The notes: generated by a model not told the origin, from the sequence alone. A DNA stretch of 60,000 nt from Liolophura sinensis (GCF_032854445.1 NC_088306.1:11653386-11713385); one strand, 5' to 3'. Positions 50,901 through 55,425 are shown, counted from the stretch's first letter. Numbers and translations: made by a program.

Positions 50901-53521
50901 TGCTATTATGCTACTGTGCATTGCTGTAGAAGCACAGTTATATGCTCCTGTATTTCCTAGGATCCTATAGATTTTATCCTGTGTGGCTGAAGAGTCAACA
51001 TGGATGCAGGCTATCAAATTGTCCATTGCAGTCTTTCTTTTTGTTCAGCATTGTAATAACAATGTTTGGGTATTTCTTAGCTTTTCTATTCCAGTACACG
51101 CCCCTAATTTTTTCCCAGGTAATTCCGATCAACCTTCAATTCCTATATGTCCTATATAGGTACAGATACAGTGAACACACCACTTGAACCTACTTGTTCT
51201 AGGCAGGCAGTATTCCTCGTTAGATATCAGTGAACTGAAATCACTACATTTGACCTAAGAATTTGCCTGAAGAAGGGCATATTTATAGGCAAATTGAAGT
51301 CATAAAAGATTACGTATGGTGCGGAAACTTACATTTTTCTGTAGGATATCATCCTTAGGTAAAGGAATAACTTAATCACTGACGATATTTTAGGTCACCT
51401 GTTACAGTCATTTACAGCCCTTACAGCCATTTACCATCATTGCAGTCCTTAGTCATTTATCGTTGACATAGTCATTTACAACCCTTAGTCATTTATCATC
51501 ATTACAGTCCCTACAGTCATTTACTGTCATTACAGCCCTTACAGTCATTTACAGCCCTTACAGTCATTTAACATTGTTACAGTCCTCAGTCATTTACCAT
51601 CATTACAGTCCTTAGTCATTTACCATCATCACAGTCCTTACAGTTATCTAGAGACATTAGTCATTTTACCTGTTGACCAGGGTATCCTGACCCAGCTGAG
51701 GGCAATCTTCGACCTGATCATCCAGTTCCAAACTGCTCAGGGCGCTTTTTATAGCGCTGTGGAGGAGGAGATAGACACCAGGCAGCGCTTCAGCCAGCAG
51801 ATGCAGAAGAAAACAGATGAGGTCTGTTGAAGTCTTTAGTATAGATGGCTTGCATTTGCGGCCTGTTGTAACAAAATCATTCCACGGTATCTCCTGGGGT
51901 GTACCTTTCACTGTGTCCACTGTACTGTGAAATTCTTTTGTTAAAGATTTTAGGTAACGTGAAAAAGAACTGTTAATTGCCTATAAAAACATCTTTTAAA
52001 GGAAGGCAGCTGAAGGATTTCTCCTATGCAATAGTCAAAATTAGCAGTGAAAAACTGTGATGTCAAGTCTGAAAATAAATGCCTCACGTTTTTTAAAACA
52101 ACCTTTTGATGTAAGTGGTAAAACCAAAAACGGCATGTTGTATATGATTGGATGTATGGTTACAGTCAAAGTAACAATAAACATGAACCTTTTAAGCCTG
52201 TGTAACTGAAGAATATTTATGCCAAATATCCTGAAAACGTGAATATAGGATTGGAAAAAGCCTGGAAATTTGAAAATTTTTAGTGCCTGACAAGTGTGTC
52301 CATATTTTCAGGGTAAGTGGGGTGTGACAGAGGCTGAGCAGACAGCAGAGGACGAGAGACGTTCCAGTTTCCTGAGGAGCCTCATACAGTCTACCAGGCT
52401 TCAGCTGCAGGTGCTAGCAACCTCCTACAGGGTAAGCTGTAATACCAGAGGAATTGAACTTCATCTGGCTGAAACAATCAGCTTTGTAAATCACTCTGTC
52501 TGTTGGTGGATCTGTCAATGAAAATTTTAACTTGCTATCTTTTGTCAGTGGGCATTTTGTGAGTAGATGGGGTGCCACTGGCCATTTTGTGAGTAGATGG
52601 GGTGCCACTGGGCATTTTGTGAGTAGATGGGGTGTCACTGGACATTTTGTGAGTAGATGGGGTGTCACTGGACATTTTGTGAGTAGATGGGGTGCCACTG
52701 GGCATTTTGTGAGTAGATGGGGTGTCACTGGACATTTTGTGAGTAGATGGGGTGCCACTGGGCATTTTGTGAGTAGGTGGGGTGCCATTGGGCATTTTGT
52801 TGCACCACTTTCAAAATATATATATAAAAGAAACACGTGTATGGTTCTCTGTTAATTTCTGATTGTCTGTCCATCCATGTCTCTGCCTGTTCATGGTTGT
52901 CTGTCCATCCATGCCTCTGCCTGTTCATGGTTGTCTGTCCATCCATCCATGCGTCTGCCTGTTCATGGTTGTCTGTCCATCCATCCATGCGTCTGTCTGT
53001 TCATGGTTGTCTGTCCATCCATGCGTCTGCCTGTTCATGGTTGTCTGTCCATCCATCCATTCATCTGCCTGTTCATGGTTGTCTGTCCATCCATCCATGC
53101 GTCTGTCTGTTCATGGTTGTCTGTCCATCCATCCATGTGTCTGTCTGTTCATGGTTGTCTGTCCATCCATCCATGCGTCTGCCTGTTCATGGTTGTCTGT
53201 CCATCCATCCATGCGTCTGCCTGTTCATGGTTGTCTGTCCATCCATCCATTCATCTGCCTGTTCATGGTTGTCTGTCCATCCATCCATGCGTCTGCCTGT
53301 TCATGGTTGTCTGTCCATCCATCCATGCATCTGCCTGTTCATGGCTGTCTGTTCTCTTCTCACAGGATAAAGTTCAGGAGTTCATCATGATGGTCACCAC
53401 CCACCAAGACACCAGTCTTCGATTCCTCATCTTCCGGCTCGACTTTAACGAACATTACAAAGCCCGTGATCCTAAGCTGCGAAGCCCACTAGTGTATCAG
53501 CGTCACAAACAGCGAGTGTAG
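20841..53521 (+). CDS. TUBGCP3: Gamma-tubulin complex component 3 (GCP3), 26 coding exons, intact
   Basis: Core subunit of the gamma-tubulin small complex and ring complex, which nucleates microtubules at centrosomes and spindle poles. Exons, each read directly with GT-AG borders: 20841-20925, 23732-23777, 25311-25372, 25567-25628, 26384-26452, 29254-29468, 31228-31361, 32861-32944, 33586-33704, 34126-34251, 35395-35463, 36243-36372, 36866-36960, 37540-37611, 38024-38134, 40234-40336, 40890-41020, 42542-42606, 43581-43716, 44358-44426, 44715-44850, 46829-46917, 47748-47879, 51681-51821, 52312-52431, 53366-53521. They sum to 2757 bases (918 residues plus TAG) with every phase compatible. Residues 1-110 match the GCP3 N-terminal helical region; about 110-250 are Ser/Pro/Gln-rich linker; about 250-560 are the GRIP1 half ([24 protein letters not shown]); about 560-890 are the gamma-tubulin-binding GRIP2 half ([44 protein letters not shown]). 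GCP2 also shares the GRIP fold, but the N-terminus and the [13 protein letters not shown] stretch are GCP3-like. No disabling change was seen. Confidence 0.96.
21378..21644. repeat. Long hairpin in TUBGCP3 intron 1
   Basis: The left arm 21378-21487 and right arm 21535-21644 are inverted copies of about 110 bases separated by a 47-base loop. Examples: AAAGCATTTGGTTGCTCTTT pairs with AAAAGCAACCAAATGATTTT, and ACACAACTGTCATGTT pairs with AACATGGCAGTTGTGT. Confidence 0.88.
22426..22450. repeat. ATT microsatellite in intron 1
   Basis: (TTA)n run in AT-rich intron DNA. Confidence 0.9.
22812..23245. repeat. Composite repeat, copy 2, intron 1
   Basis: SINE tail half on the - strand (22812-22912) followed by the ~330-bp unit shared with 5155-5480. 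The two copies agree closely, including SINE breakpoint and order. Confidence 0.88.
23265..23376 (-). mobile_element. SINE head half, intron 1
   Basis: GTTACTGCCAGACCTTCCCA ... GAGCTGGACTTGAACTCACA ... TGGGTCATTGCCCC. It completes the SINE begun at 22812, and the 24-base GTTACTGCCAGACC segment occurs on both sides of the 330-bp unit. Confidence 0.85.
23732..23777 (+). CDS. TUBGCP3: TUBGCP3 coding exon 2
   Basis: A 46-base exon between TTTTCAG and GTGAGG. It encodes [15 protein letters not shown] (residues 29-43), similar to the vertebrate YAVRVIGSN segment. Phase 1 in, phase 2 out. Confidence 0.88.
23934..24143. mobile_element. Short MITE, copy B, intron 2
   Basis: Ends CATAATTTCACAACCTTTTC and GAAAAGGTTGAAGAATTACC form inverted repeats. 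The interior is the reverse complement of copy A at 32468. Confidence 0.72.
24211..24316 (+). mobile_element. SINE copy, 5' truncated, with target-site duplication
   Basis: Only the core and tail (CCCACGGGCTGTGC ... AATGAATAAATAAGTG). A perfect AAAGTGGGACTTTC flanks it at 24197-24210 and 24317-24330, direct evidence for target-primed retrotransposition of a truncated copy. Confidence 0.95.
24471..24692. mobile_element. Short MITE, copy D, intron 2
   Basis: Ends CTAATTCTTTGACCTTTTTA and GAAAAAGTTGAAGATTTATG. The interior (TTTTGAAACACTCTGAGAGA, CTTTTATGAAGCTTG) is the reverse complement of copy C at 56443. Confidence 0.75.
24755..24920 (-). mobile_element. Diverged SINE copy, intron 2
   Basis: TATTCATTTGATTGGTGATT ... 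CATTATGGTGAAAGGAA ... GCAGGTTGCTGACAGACC ... GGAGAGGTAGCCAGC. The head is missing. Confidence 0.85.
24995..25243 (+). mobile_element. Near full-length SINE, intron 2
   Basis: Head GGGCCTCTGTGGCTCAGTTG, box B-like ATGAGTTCATCCAGCTC, core and ATAAATAAATAAATAAA tail. It lacks about 15 bases of the TAGCGCGCTAGCGCA segment. It ends 67 bases before exon 3. Confidence 0.92.
25311..25372 (+). CDS. TUBGCP3: TUBGCP3 coding exon 3
   Basis: 62 bases after TGGTTTTCAG, ending at a GTAAGT donor. Encodes residues 44-64, including [17 protein letters not shown], the conserved N-terminal helix region. A SINE ends only 67 bases upstream of this acceptor. Confidence 0.92.
25567..25628 (+). CDS. TUBGCP3: TUBGCP3 coding exon 4
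   Basis: 62 bases; residues 65-85 ([19 protein letters not shown]), matching the family FSELHRKL motif. Acceptor TTTTCAG, donor GTGATG. Ends in phase 0. Confidence 0.92.
26384..26452 (+). CDS. TUBGCP3: TUBGCP3 coding exon 5
   Basis: 69 bases, residues 86-108, containing [13 protein letters not shown], near-identical to the [11 protein letters not shown] motif of GCP3. Acceptor TTTTAG, donor GTAAGT. Confidence 0.93.
27120..27360. repeat. Diverged duplication, copy 1, intron 5
   Basis: CAGAAATAGATGTTAATCCT, GATTACATACAGCTATGCTG and GGCGTAGAATAACTACAACA recur in the same order at 27610-27845. Confidence 0.85.
27610..27845. repeat. Diverged duplication, copy 2, intron 5
   Basis: TAGAAATACATGTTAATGCT, GATTACATATAGCTATGCTG and GGCGTAGAATAACTACAGCA. 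About 490 bases from copy 1. Confidence 0.85.
27854..28076 (-). mobile_element. SINE copy, intron 5
   Basis: TTATTTGATTGGTGTTTAAT ... GCCAGCATTATGGCAAGAG ... AACTGGACTTGAACTCACAG ... CTGGATCATTGCTCCGC. The extreme head is missing and a ~10-base core deletion is present. Confidence 0.88.
28498..28641. repeat. 22-bp minisatellite in intron 5
   Basis: Six to seven units of AGTAGATCCTCTCATAGCCA plus GA, alternating with AGTAGATCCTCTGGTACCCA plus GA. This gives a 44-base higher-order period. Confidence 0.9.
29254..29468 (+). CDS. TUBGCP3: TUBGCP3 coding exon 6
   Basis: 215 bases, the longest exon; residues 109-180. Encodes the low-complexity linker with [13 protein letters not shown] and the conserved [12 protein letters not shown] stretch (vertebrate GSSGISSI). 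Acceptor GATGACAG, donor GTATGT. Confidence 0.93.
29631..29738 (-). mobile_element. SINE head fragment, intron 6
   Basis: AGGAAGCCAGTATGAGGTGG ... CTGCACTAGCGCGATAACCAA ... GAGGCCCC region. Core and tail are absent. Confidence 0.88.
30560..30636 (-). mobile_element. SINE tail fragment, intron 6
   Basis: TTTATGTATTTGACTTTTGT ... GGAATATTTCACTTGTATGA ... GCCAGCATTATGGTGG. Confidence 0.85.
30935..31166 (+). mobile_element. SINE copy lacking box A, intron 6
   Basis: GCGTAATAACCCAGAAGCCT through TGTGAGTTCAAGTACAGCTC to AAATAAATAAATA. It ends about 60 bases before exon 7. Confidence 0.92.
31228..31361 (+). CDS. TUBGCP3: TUBGCP3 coding exon 7
   Basis: 134 bases, residues 180-225, a Gln/Ser/Thr-rich linker ([17 protein letters not shown]). 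It is the least conserved exon and rests on the open frame, TTTTCACAG acceptor, GTGAGT donor and phase agreement on both sides. Confidence 0.87.
32468..32664. mobile_element. Short MITE, copy A, intron 7
   Basis: Ends GTAATTCTTCAACCTTTTTG and CGAAAAGGTTGAGGAATTAA are inverted repeats, about 197 bases apart end to end. The interior is the reverse complement of copy B. Confidence 0.75.
32861..32944 (+). CDS. TUBGCP3: TUBGCP3 coding exon 8
   Basis: 84 bases, residues 225-253 ([18 protein letters not shown]). Acceptor TCTTCCTCAG, donor GTAAGT. Poorly conserved linker leading into the GRIP1 domain. Confidence 0.86.
33248..33425 (+). mobile_element. SINE copy with internal deletion, intron 8
   Basis: Head-proximal GACCCAGGAGCCTCTCACCA, box B region, then a jump to TGGCTCTGCCTGGTTTCCTC and the tail; about 45 bases of the core are missing. 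Confidence 0.88.
33586..33704 (+). CDS. TUBGCP3: TUBGCP3 coding exon 9
   Basis: 119 bases, residues 253-292; [19 protein letters not shown] matches the start of the GCP3 GRIP1 domain (LVRDILYVFQGIDGK in vertebrates). Acceptor CTCTTTCAG, donor GTATGT. Confidence 0.94.
33846..33944 (+). mobile_element. SINE tail fragment, intron 9
   Basis: CCTACCACCATTTGCTGGTG ... AAGTGAAATATTCTTTGGTA ... CACCAATCAAATAAATTAAT. Confidence 0.85.
34126..34251 (+). CDS. TUBGCP3: TUBGCP3 coding exon 10
   Basis: 126 bases, residues 293-334, with [16 protein letters not shown] and [11 protein letters not shown], the family LSELGWLHNKI ... RSFGLVGQ block. Acceptor TCTACAG, donor GTGAGA. Confidence 0.94.
35395..35463 (+). 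CDS. TUBGCP3: TUBGCP3 coding exon 11
   Basis: 69 bases, residues 335-357; [19 protein letters not shown] matches the conserved LREYYRLL helix. Acceptor GTGTGCAG, donor GTATAA, which is weak at +5. Confidence 0.94.
35918..36122 (+). mobile_element. SINE copy, intron 11
   Basis: ATGACCCAGAAGCCTCTCAC ... GTGAGTCTCTCCGGCC (a ~25-base deletion after box B) ... core and CACCAATCAAATAAATT tail. Confidence 0.9.
36243..36372 (+). CDS. TUBGCP3: TUBGCP3 coding exon 12
   Basis: 130 bases, residues 358-401; [20 protein letters not shown] is a strong GCP3 signature. Acceptor TTGTTTCAG, donor GTAATA. Confidence 0.95.
36866..36960 (+). CDS. TUBGCP3: TUBGCP3 coding exon 13
   Basis: 95 bases, residues 401-432 ([20 protein letters not shown]), matching the GRKGGELASAVHAY block. 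Acceptor GATTTTAG, donor GTAAGT. Confidence 0.94.
37300..37424 (+). mobile_element. Related SINE-like tail with CAAT microsatellite, intron 13
   Basis: CCCTCCACCAATAAACATGG ... AAATTCTTGAG ... GTAAACACCAATCAATCAAT. It resembles the main SINE only in the tail, so it is probably a different subfamily; its 5' limit is unclear. Confidence 0.55.
37540..37611 (+). CDS. TUBGCP3: TUBGCP3 coding exon 14
   Basis: 72 bases, residues 433-456, including [14 protein letters not shown], a hallmark GRIP1 motif. Acceptor TGTCTAG, donor GTCTGC, which is non-consensus after GT. Confidence 0.93.
38024..38134 (+). CDS. TUBGCP3: TUBGCP3 coding exon 15
   Basis: 111 bases, residues 457-493: [19 protein letters not shown] and [17 protein letters not shown], nearly identical to vertebrate GCP3. 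Acceptor CTGTGTCAG, donor GTAAGG. Confidence 0.95.
38217..38478 (-). mobile_element. Full-length SINE with target-site duplication, intron 15
   Basis: Complete element on the - strand with a short core deletion. TTGAGAGTTTAA (38205-38216) and TTGAGGGTTTAA (38479-38490) flank it, 11 of 12 matching. Confidence 0.95.
39590..39752 (+). mobile_element. Second SINE-like family, intron 15
   Basis: GAGGAGGTTTGTCAGTTACC ... GTGGTTTACCGCGGACACCC ... CCATAAACCAGACCGTCGTG ... TAAATACCAAGCAAACAAAA. A similar TTGTCAGTAACCTGCC...GGTAGTGGGCACT...CACCAATAAAATTGAC stretch lies at 43085-43155. Confidence 0.5.
39934..40110 (-). mobile_element. Diverged SINE head half, intron 15
   Basis: GTAAACACGACCATCTGCAG ... 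AAGCCAACATGAGCTGG ... CTAACATGCTAACCACTTGA. The tail and core are missing. Confidence 0.82.
40234..40336 (+). CDS. TUBGCP3: TUBGCP3 coding exon 16
   Basis: 103 bases, residues 494-528; [19 protein letters not shown] is the conserved end of GRIP1, followed by an acidic Met-rich linker. Acceptor GTGTTTCAG, donor GTGGGC. Confidence 0.94.
40890..41020 (+). CDS. TUBGCP3: TUBGCP3 coding exon 17
   Basis: 131 bases, residues 528-571, with [19 protein letters not shown] and KYKFLDHLK, the start of GRIP2. Acceptor CTTTTCAG, donor GTACAG. Confidence 0.93.
41355..41620 (+). mobile_element. Full-length SINE with target-site duplication, intron 17
   Basis: Head GAGGCCTCCGTGGCTTAGTT, GTTAGCGTGCTAACACAACG, box B GTGAGTTCAAGTCCAGCTC, core and tail. 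AAATCAGATATT (41343-41354) and AAATCACATATT (41621-41632) flank it, 11 of 12 matching. Confidence 0.95.
41913..42113. repeat. 22-bp minisatellite in intron 17
   Basis: About nine units of TGGTTTACTCTGGTTCACTC plus AG, some shortened to 11-base halves (GGTTTACTCT). All three + frames stay open across it because the unit contains no stop in any phase. Confidence 0.93.
42542..42606 (+). CDS. TUBGCP3: TUBGCP3 coding exon 18
   Basis: 65 bases, residues 572-593; [19 protein letters not shown] is essentially invariant in GCP3. Acceptor ATTTCAG, donor GTGAGT. Confidence 0.95.
42650..42890 (-). mobile_element. Old SINE copy, intron 18
   Basis: TTATTTGATTGGGTTTTAAC ... CCTGCATTATGTTGGTAG ... GGAGAGGAAGCCAGCAGGAG ... 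GAGACTCCGGAGTCATTG. Heavily mutated. Confidence 0.82.
43370..43430. repeat. Fragment related to the 330-bp composite unit, intron 18
   Basis: CACATTTTGCTTCATCCACC and TTATAGGGCCACTTCAGATT resemble the end of the unit at 23210-23270. Weaker CATATTTTGCTAGATTCTGA GTGATT-type matches lie at about 40380 and 35570. Confidence 0.5.
43581..43716 (+). CDS. TUBGCP3: TUBGCP3 coding exon 19
   Basis: 136 bases, residues 593-638; [19 protein letters not shown] and KRLDVRLLE match the family block. Acceptor GTACGAACAG (a poor polypyrimidine tract), donor GTGAGT. Confidence 0.95.
44358..44426 (+). CDS. TUBGCP3: TUBGCP3 coding exon 20
   Basis: 69 bases, residues 639-661 ([19 protein letters not shown]), near-identical to vertebrate GCP3. 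Acceptor TATCTTCAG, donor GTGAGT. Confidence 0.95.
44595..44740 (+). repeat. Triplicated acceptor and start of exon 21
   Basis: CTATTTCCAG|GTGTTCATCC, CTATTTTCAG|GTGTTTATCC and GTATTTTCAG|GTGATCACC occur with AGs ending at 44630, 44670 and 44714. Each is followed by CCAGAGTGTA and GAT/AATCAT-like bases. The upstream copies run into a stop when read through, so the third is the working acceptor. Confidence 0.85.
44715..44850 (+). CDS. TUBGCP3: TUBGCP3 coding exon 21 (third of three acceptor copies)
   Basis: 136 bases, residues 662-707, including [19 protein letters not shown] of GRIP2. The acceptor TATTTTCAG at 44714 is the last of three similar acceptor copies (AGs at 44630, 44670 and 44714). 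Only this copy leads into the full exon without a stop. Donor GTATGG. Confidence 0.93.
44981..45127 (+). mobile_element. SINE 3' half, intron 21
   Basis: CCTGGCTTCCTCTCTGGAAG ... CACCATGATGCTGGCTGCTG ... CACCAATCAAATTAATAAAT. It lies about 175 bases before the 53-bp array. Confidence 0.85.
45302..46868 (+). repeat. 30-copy array of exon 22 acceptor plus exon start (53-bp unit)
   Basis: Each unit reads AACTACTGGGAGTGAA ... CATGTGTTTTGTTACAG, so it holds the first ~40 bases of exon 22 and its 3' splice site. Unit starts fall at 45302, 45355, 45408 and so on at exact 53-base steps, except one 43-base unit at 45991 that lacks 10 bases; the 30th unit at 46829 is the functional exon start. Units differ at few positions (AAG/AAT, TGCC/TGTC, GTATT/GTGTT, GGGAG/GGCAG). 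Because 53 is not a multiple of 3, an upstream acceptor shifts the reading and meets a TGA early in the next unit. Confidence 0.97.
46829..46917 (+). CDS. TUBGCP3: TUBGCP3 coding exon 22 (last of 30 acceptor copies)
   Basis: 89 bases, residues 707-736: [18 protein letters not shown] followed by [11 protein letters not shown], matching the SGVLHQCHILASEMVHF segment of vertebrate GCP3. The first ~40 bases and the TTTTGTTACAG acceptor are the final unit of a 53-bp array that fills the 3' half of the intron. Donor GTAAGC. Confidence 0.92.
47008..47190. repeat. Local duplication, intron 22
   Basis: GAGCATTGTAATGATAGGGA ... CAAACTCTTTTGTTGCTGAA (47011-47060) recurs as GAACATTGTAATAATAGGAG ... CAAACTCTTTTGTTTCTAAA (about 47129-47180). 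Confidence 0.75.
47363..47537 (+). mobile_element. SINE copy, 5' truncated, with target-site duplication, intron 22
   Basis: TTTTGCTGGCTTCCTCTCCG through the core to AATAAATAAATAATT. AATACAAT at 47355-47362 and 47538-47545 flanks it. Confidence 0.9.
47748..47879 (+). CDS. TUBGCP3: TUBGCP3 coding exon 23
   Basis: 132 bases, residues 737-780, with [13 protein letters not shown] and [14 protein letters not shown], an invariant GRIP2 motif. Acceptor ACTTTCAG, donor GTTAGT. Confidence 0.95.
48325..48560. repeat. Local imperfect duplication, intron 23
   Basis: CCCTATTGATTTCCGGTGAC...TTTTTCAAGGT...TGCAAACATG (48338-48412) recurs as CCCTATTGATTTTTAGTGAC...TTTTTCAAGGT...TGCAAACATG (48479-48556). Confidence 0.7.
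48893..50152. repeat. 31-bp minisatellite in TUBGCP3 intron 23
   Basis: About 40 copies of ATAAACCTGATCACTCCTCA plus AATGTCCACCC. Variants are GTTCACT, GATTACT and a 28-base form lacking CCT. The different variants are interspersed, which suggests repeated unequal exchange. Confidence 0.95.
50545..50800 (+). mobile_element. SINE copy with duplicated tail, intron 23
   Basis: CACCAATCCGGTCACTGTGA through core to CACCAATGAAGTAAATAAAT, followed by a second tail GTGAAATATTTTGGAGTATG ... CACCAATTAAATAAATAAAT. Confidence 0.9.
51395..51668. repeat. Degenerate tandem array before exon 24
   Basis: Irregular repeats of CAGTCATTTACCATCATTA and CAGTCCTTAGTCATTTA in 12-40-base steps. The array ends about 12 bases before the exon 24 acceptor and supplies part of its polypyrimidine region. 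Confidence 0.85.
51681..51821 (+). CDS. TUBGCP3: TUBGCP3 coding exon 24
   Basis: 141 bases, residues 781-827: [17 protein letters not shown] and a Gln/Glu-rich helix ending QMQKKTDE. Acceptor TGTTGACCAG, donor GTCTGT. A tandem array ends just before the acceptor. Confidence 0.92.
52312..52431 (+). CDS. TUBGCP3: TUBGCP3 coding exon 25
   Basis: 120 bases, residues 828-867, starting [15 protein letters not shown] (vertebrate GQWGVTAAEEEEE). Acceptor ATTTTCAG, donor GTAAGC. The exon begins GGTAAGTGG, so a donor-like GTAAGT sits one base into the exon. Confidence 0.93.
52545..52800. repeat. 30-bp minisatellite in intron 25
   Basis: Nine near-identical units of GGCATTTTGTGAGTAGATGG plus GGTGCCACTG at 30-base steps from 52551. 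The 30-base length keeps frames open on both strands, which produces misleading long ORFs. Confidence 0.95.
52865..53349. repeat. 34/38-bp pyrimidine-rich minisatellite abutting exon 26
   Basis: About 13 units of TGTCCATCCATGCGTCTGCC plus TGTTCATGGTTGTC; an extra CCAT makes the 38-base form. The last unit runs into CTGTTCTCTTCTCACAG, the exon 26 acceptor. Frames are open on the + strand but reflect only the repeat. Confidence 0.95.
53366..53521 (+). CDS. TUBGCP3: TUBGCP3 coding exon 26 (stop codon)
   Basis: 156 bases including TAG; residues 868-918. [20 protein letters not shown] is the conserved C-terminal GRIP2 end, then a short basic tail (QRHKQRV). Acceptor CTTCTCACAG, with a 34-38-bp pyrimidine-rich array ending just before it. 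Confidence 0.95.
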   Translation, partial: DKVQEFIMMVTTHQDTSLRFLIFRLDFNEHYKARDPKLRSPLVYQRHKQRV

Positions 53522-54300
53522 CCACATGTACAGCAGAGCAGTTTGTGGATGATTTCATGTGATTATTTCAGCGACTAATTACAGTCAAAAAGGTTCATAC
53601 ATGTACAGCAGAGCAGTTTGTGAATGATTTCATGTAATGATAAAGTGTAAATCATATTTTTCACCAACTAATTACAAAGTCACAAAGGTTCATACATGTA
53701 CAGCAGAGCAGTTTGTGAATGATTTCATGTGATTATAAAGTGTAAATCAGATTTTTCACCAACTAATTACAAAGTCACAAAGGTTCATACATGTACAGCA
53801 GAGCAGTTTGTGAATGATTTCATGAAATTATTGGGTGATGTACTGTACACACACACTCACACACACACACATATATATATATAATTTTGTGTACTTACTC
53901 TTAATACACATACTTCTAGTGATTCCTAACTTAATTCTAGAGCACATACTGTTCCCTTGTGAGTCAGGAGTAGTTTTCACACGACTGTTGTAAATCCATT
54001 TTCTCGTTTTTTTTTTGTTGTTTTTTTTCAGAAGTAATGGCTATAATACCATGAGGTGACATGATTCACCAAAAAAAAAAACATGCACATTAAAGATGTC
54101 AGAAGAGTTTTGTTTCAGTGAACTCCAAAACCTGCTAAGACATACAAAGGCAAATATTTGTACTTAACCTCTGATCTGCATCTTAGCATATACCGTAATT
54201 GACCTCAATATTCGAACACAAAAGATCATTTACGGTGGCAAATAAATGTCATGAGATATTACTTCTGGTGCTGAAATTTACATTTTCCCATTAGGATCTC
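53522..54300 (+). other. TUBGCP3 3' UTR / downstream flank
   Basis: Begins with a tandem repeat (53524-53835), then a CA/TA microsatellite at about 53851-53884. Candidate poly(A) signals are ATTAAA at 54089 and AATAAA at 54241 (another AATAAA at 54745). None has a decisive downstream element, so the transcript end is uncertain. Confidence 0.35.
53524..53835. repeat. 95-bp tandem repeat after the TUBGCP3 stop codon
   Basis: Four copies starting near ACATGTACAGCAGAGCAG at 53524, 53599, 53694 and 53789. Spacing is 75, 95 and 95, so the first copy has an internal ~20-base deletion and the last is partial. It starts three bases after the stop codon and probably lies in the 3' UTR. Confidence 0.9.
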
Positions 54301-55142
54301 ATCCTACCTTCCAAACACCTCTCAAAGCACTTTTCTAAAATCAGCAAAACTCCAAGAATCTGGAAAAATTAGCAACTTTTTCATGGACGAAATTATTTAG
54401 GTCATTTAGGGTACCTTGTAAAACTTCAAATGGATTGGTAACACAGGTATTCATCTCTAGCAGTGTATCCTGTCTTTACTTAGGCGCTGTTTGAAGTATA
54501 ATGAAATATTCCCAAAAAACATGTAGAACGAAGTCAGTGAAGTTAAATATATAAATAATTACATAAAGAAAACTGTACAACAACAACAGAAAAGTCCTTT
54601 TGGGGAAATGTCTCATGTATTTTTGTTTGTCAATCCACTTCTGCGCTGTAGAATGGTGACTTTTCAGGAAAATCTTAATTTTCTAGTGCTAAATAAGAAA
54701 ATTAAATGCATCGACTTTTGAACGTATTTAGCAAGTTTTGCCTGAATAAAATATTTTACTCTGAAAACACTGAAATAGCTCATGATGATATGGGTTTGTA
54801 AGTCTAGTTGCTATGGAAACATTGAGATTTTTTAAAAGATTGATATTCAGCAGTCCGTGTGAGAGTTGTGTATGTCAGGTGTTCAGTACCATCAGTACCG
54901 TGAATTCTTTGTGTAGGCTGATCCCAGATATAGGGTGACCCTTCTGGCTCAAGTTTGCTCCACACATATACAGTGGGGAAAATCACAGGGTCAGTCATCG
55001 CAATACTTCTTGTTAAAGAACCCATAAAATTACCACGCAGACGTAATTATATCAGGGTTCCATTTTTGCTTTGAAAGTGCTTGAATTTTAATGAATGGGT
55101 TTGAAAACCATGAAAATCCTTGAAAGAATTTATTTTGAGATT
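53836..55142. other. TUBGCP3 downstream flank
   Basis: CA/TA microsatellite at about 53851-53884 and T-runs near 54008-54028. Otherwise nothing recognised. Confidence 0.5.
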
Positions 55143-55152
55143 CATGCTCAAA

Positions 55153-55425
55153 TTTATTTATTTATTTATTTTATTTGTTGTTTTACGCCGTACTCTAGAA
55201 TATTTCACTTATGCGACGACAGCCAGCATTATGGTGGGAAAAAACCGGGCAGTGCCCGGAGGAAACCCACAACCATCCGCAGGTTGCTGGAAGACCTAAC
55301 CACATACGACCGGAGAGGAAGCCAGCATGAGCTGGACTTGAACTCACAGCGACCACATTGGTGAGAGACTCCTGGGTCATTACCCTGCGCTAGCACACTA
55401 ACCAACTGAACTACGCAGGCCCCTA
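55153..55425 (-). mobile_element. Full-length SINE with perfect target-site duplication
   Basis: Complete element on the - strand from GGGGCCTGCGTAGTTCAGTT to the ATAAATAAATAAA tail. CATGCTCAAA flanks it at 55143-55152 and 55426-55435. Confidence 0.95.

Noticed and set aside
52414-53521. Long open frames on both strands (107-214 codons) such as the repeated [10 protein letters not shown] and HGCLSIHPC patterns
   Set aside because: They are translations of the 30-bp and 34/38-bp minisatellites. The end of one overlaps true exon 26 only because that exon follows the array.
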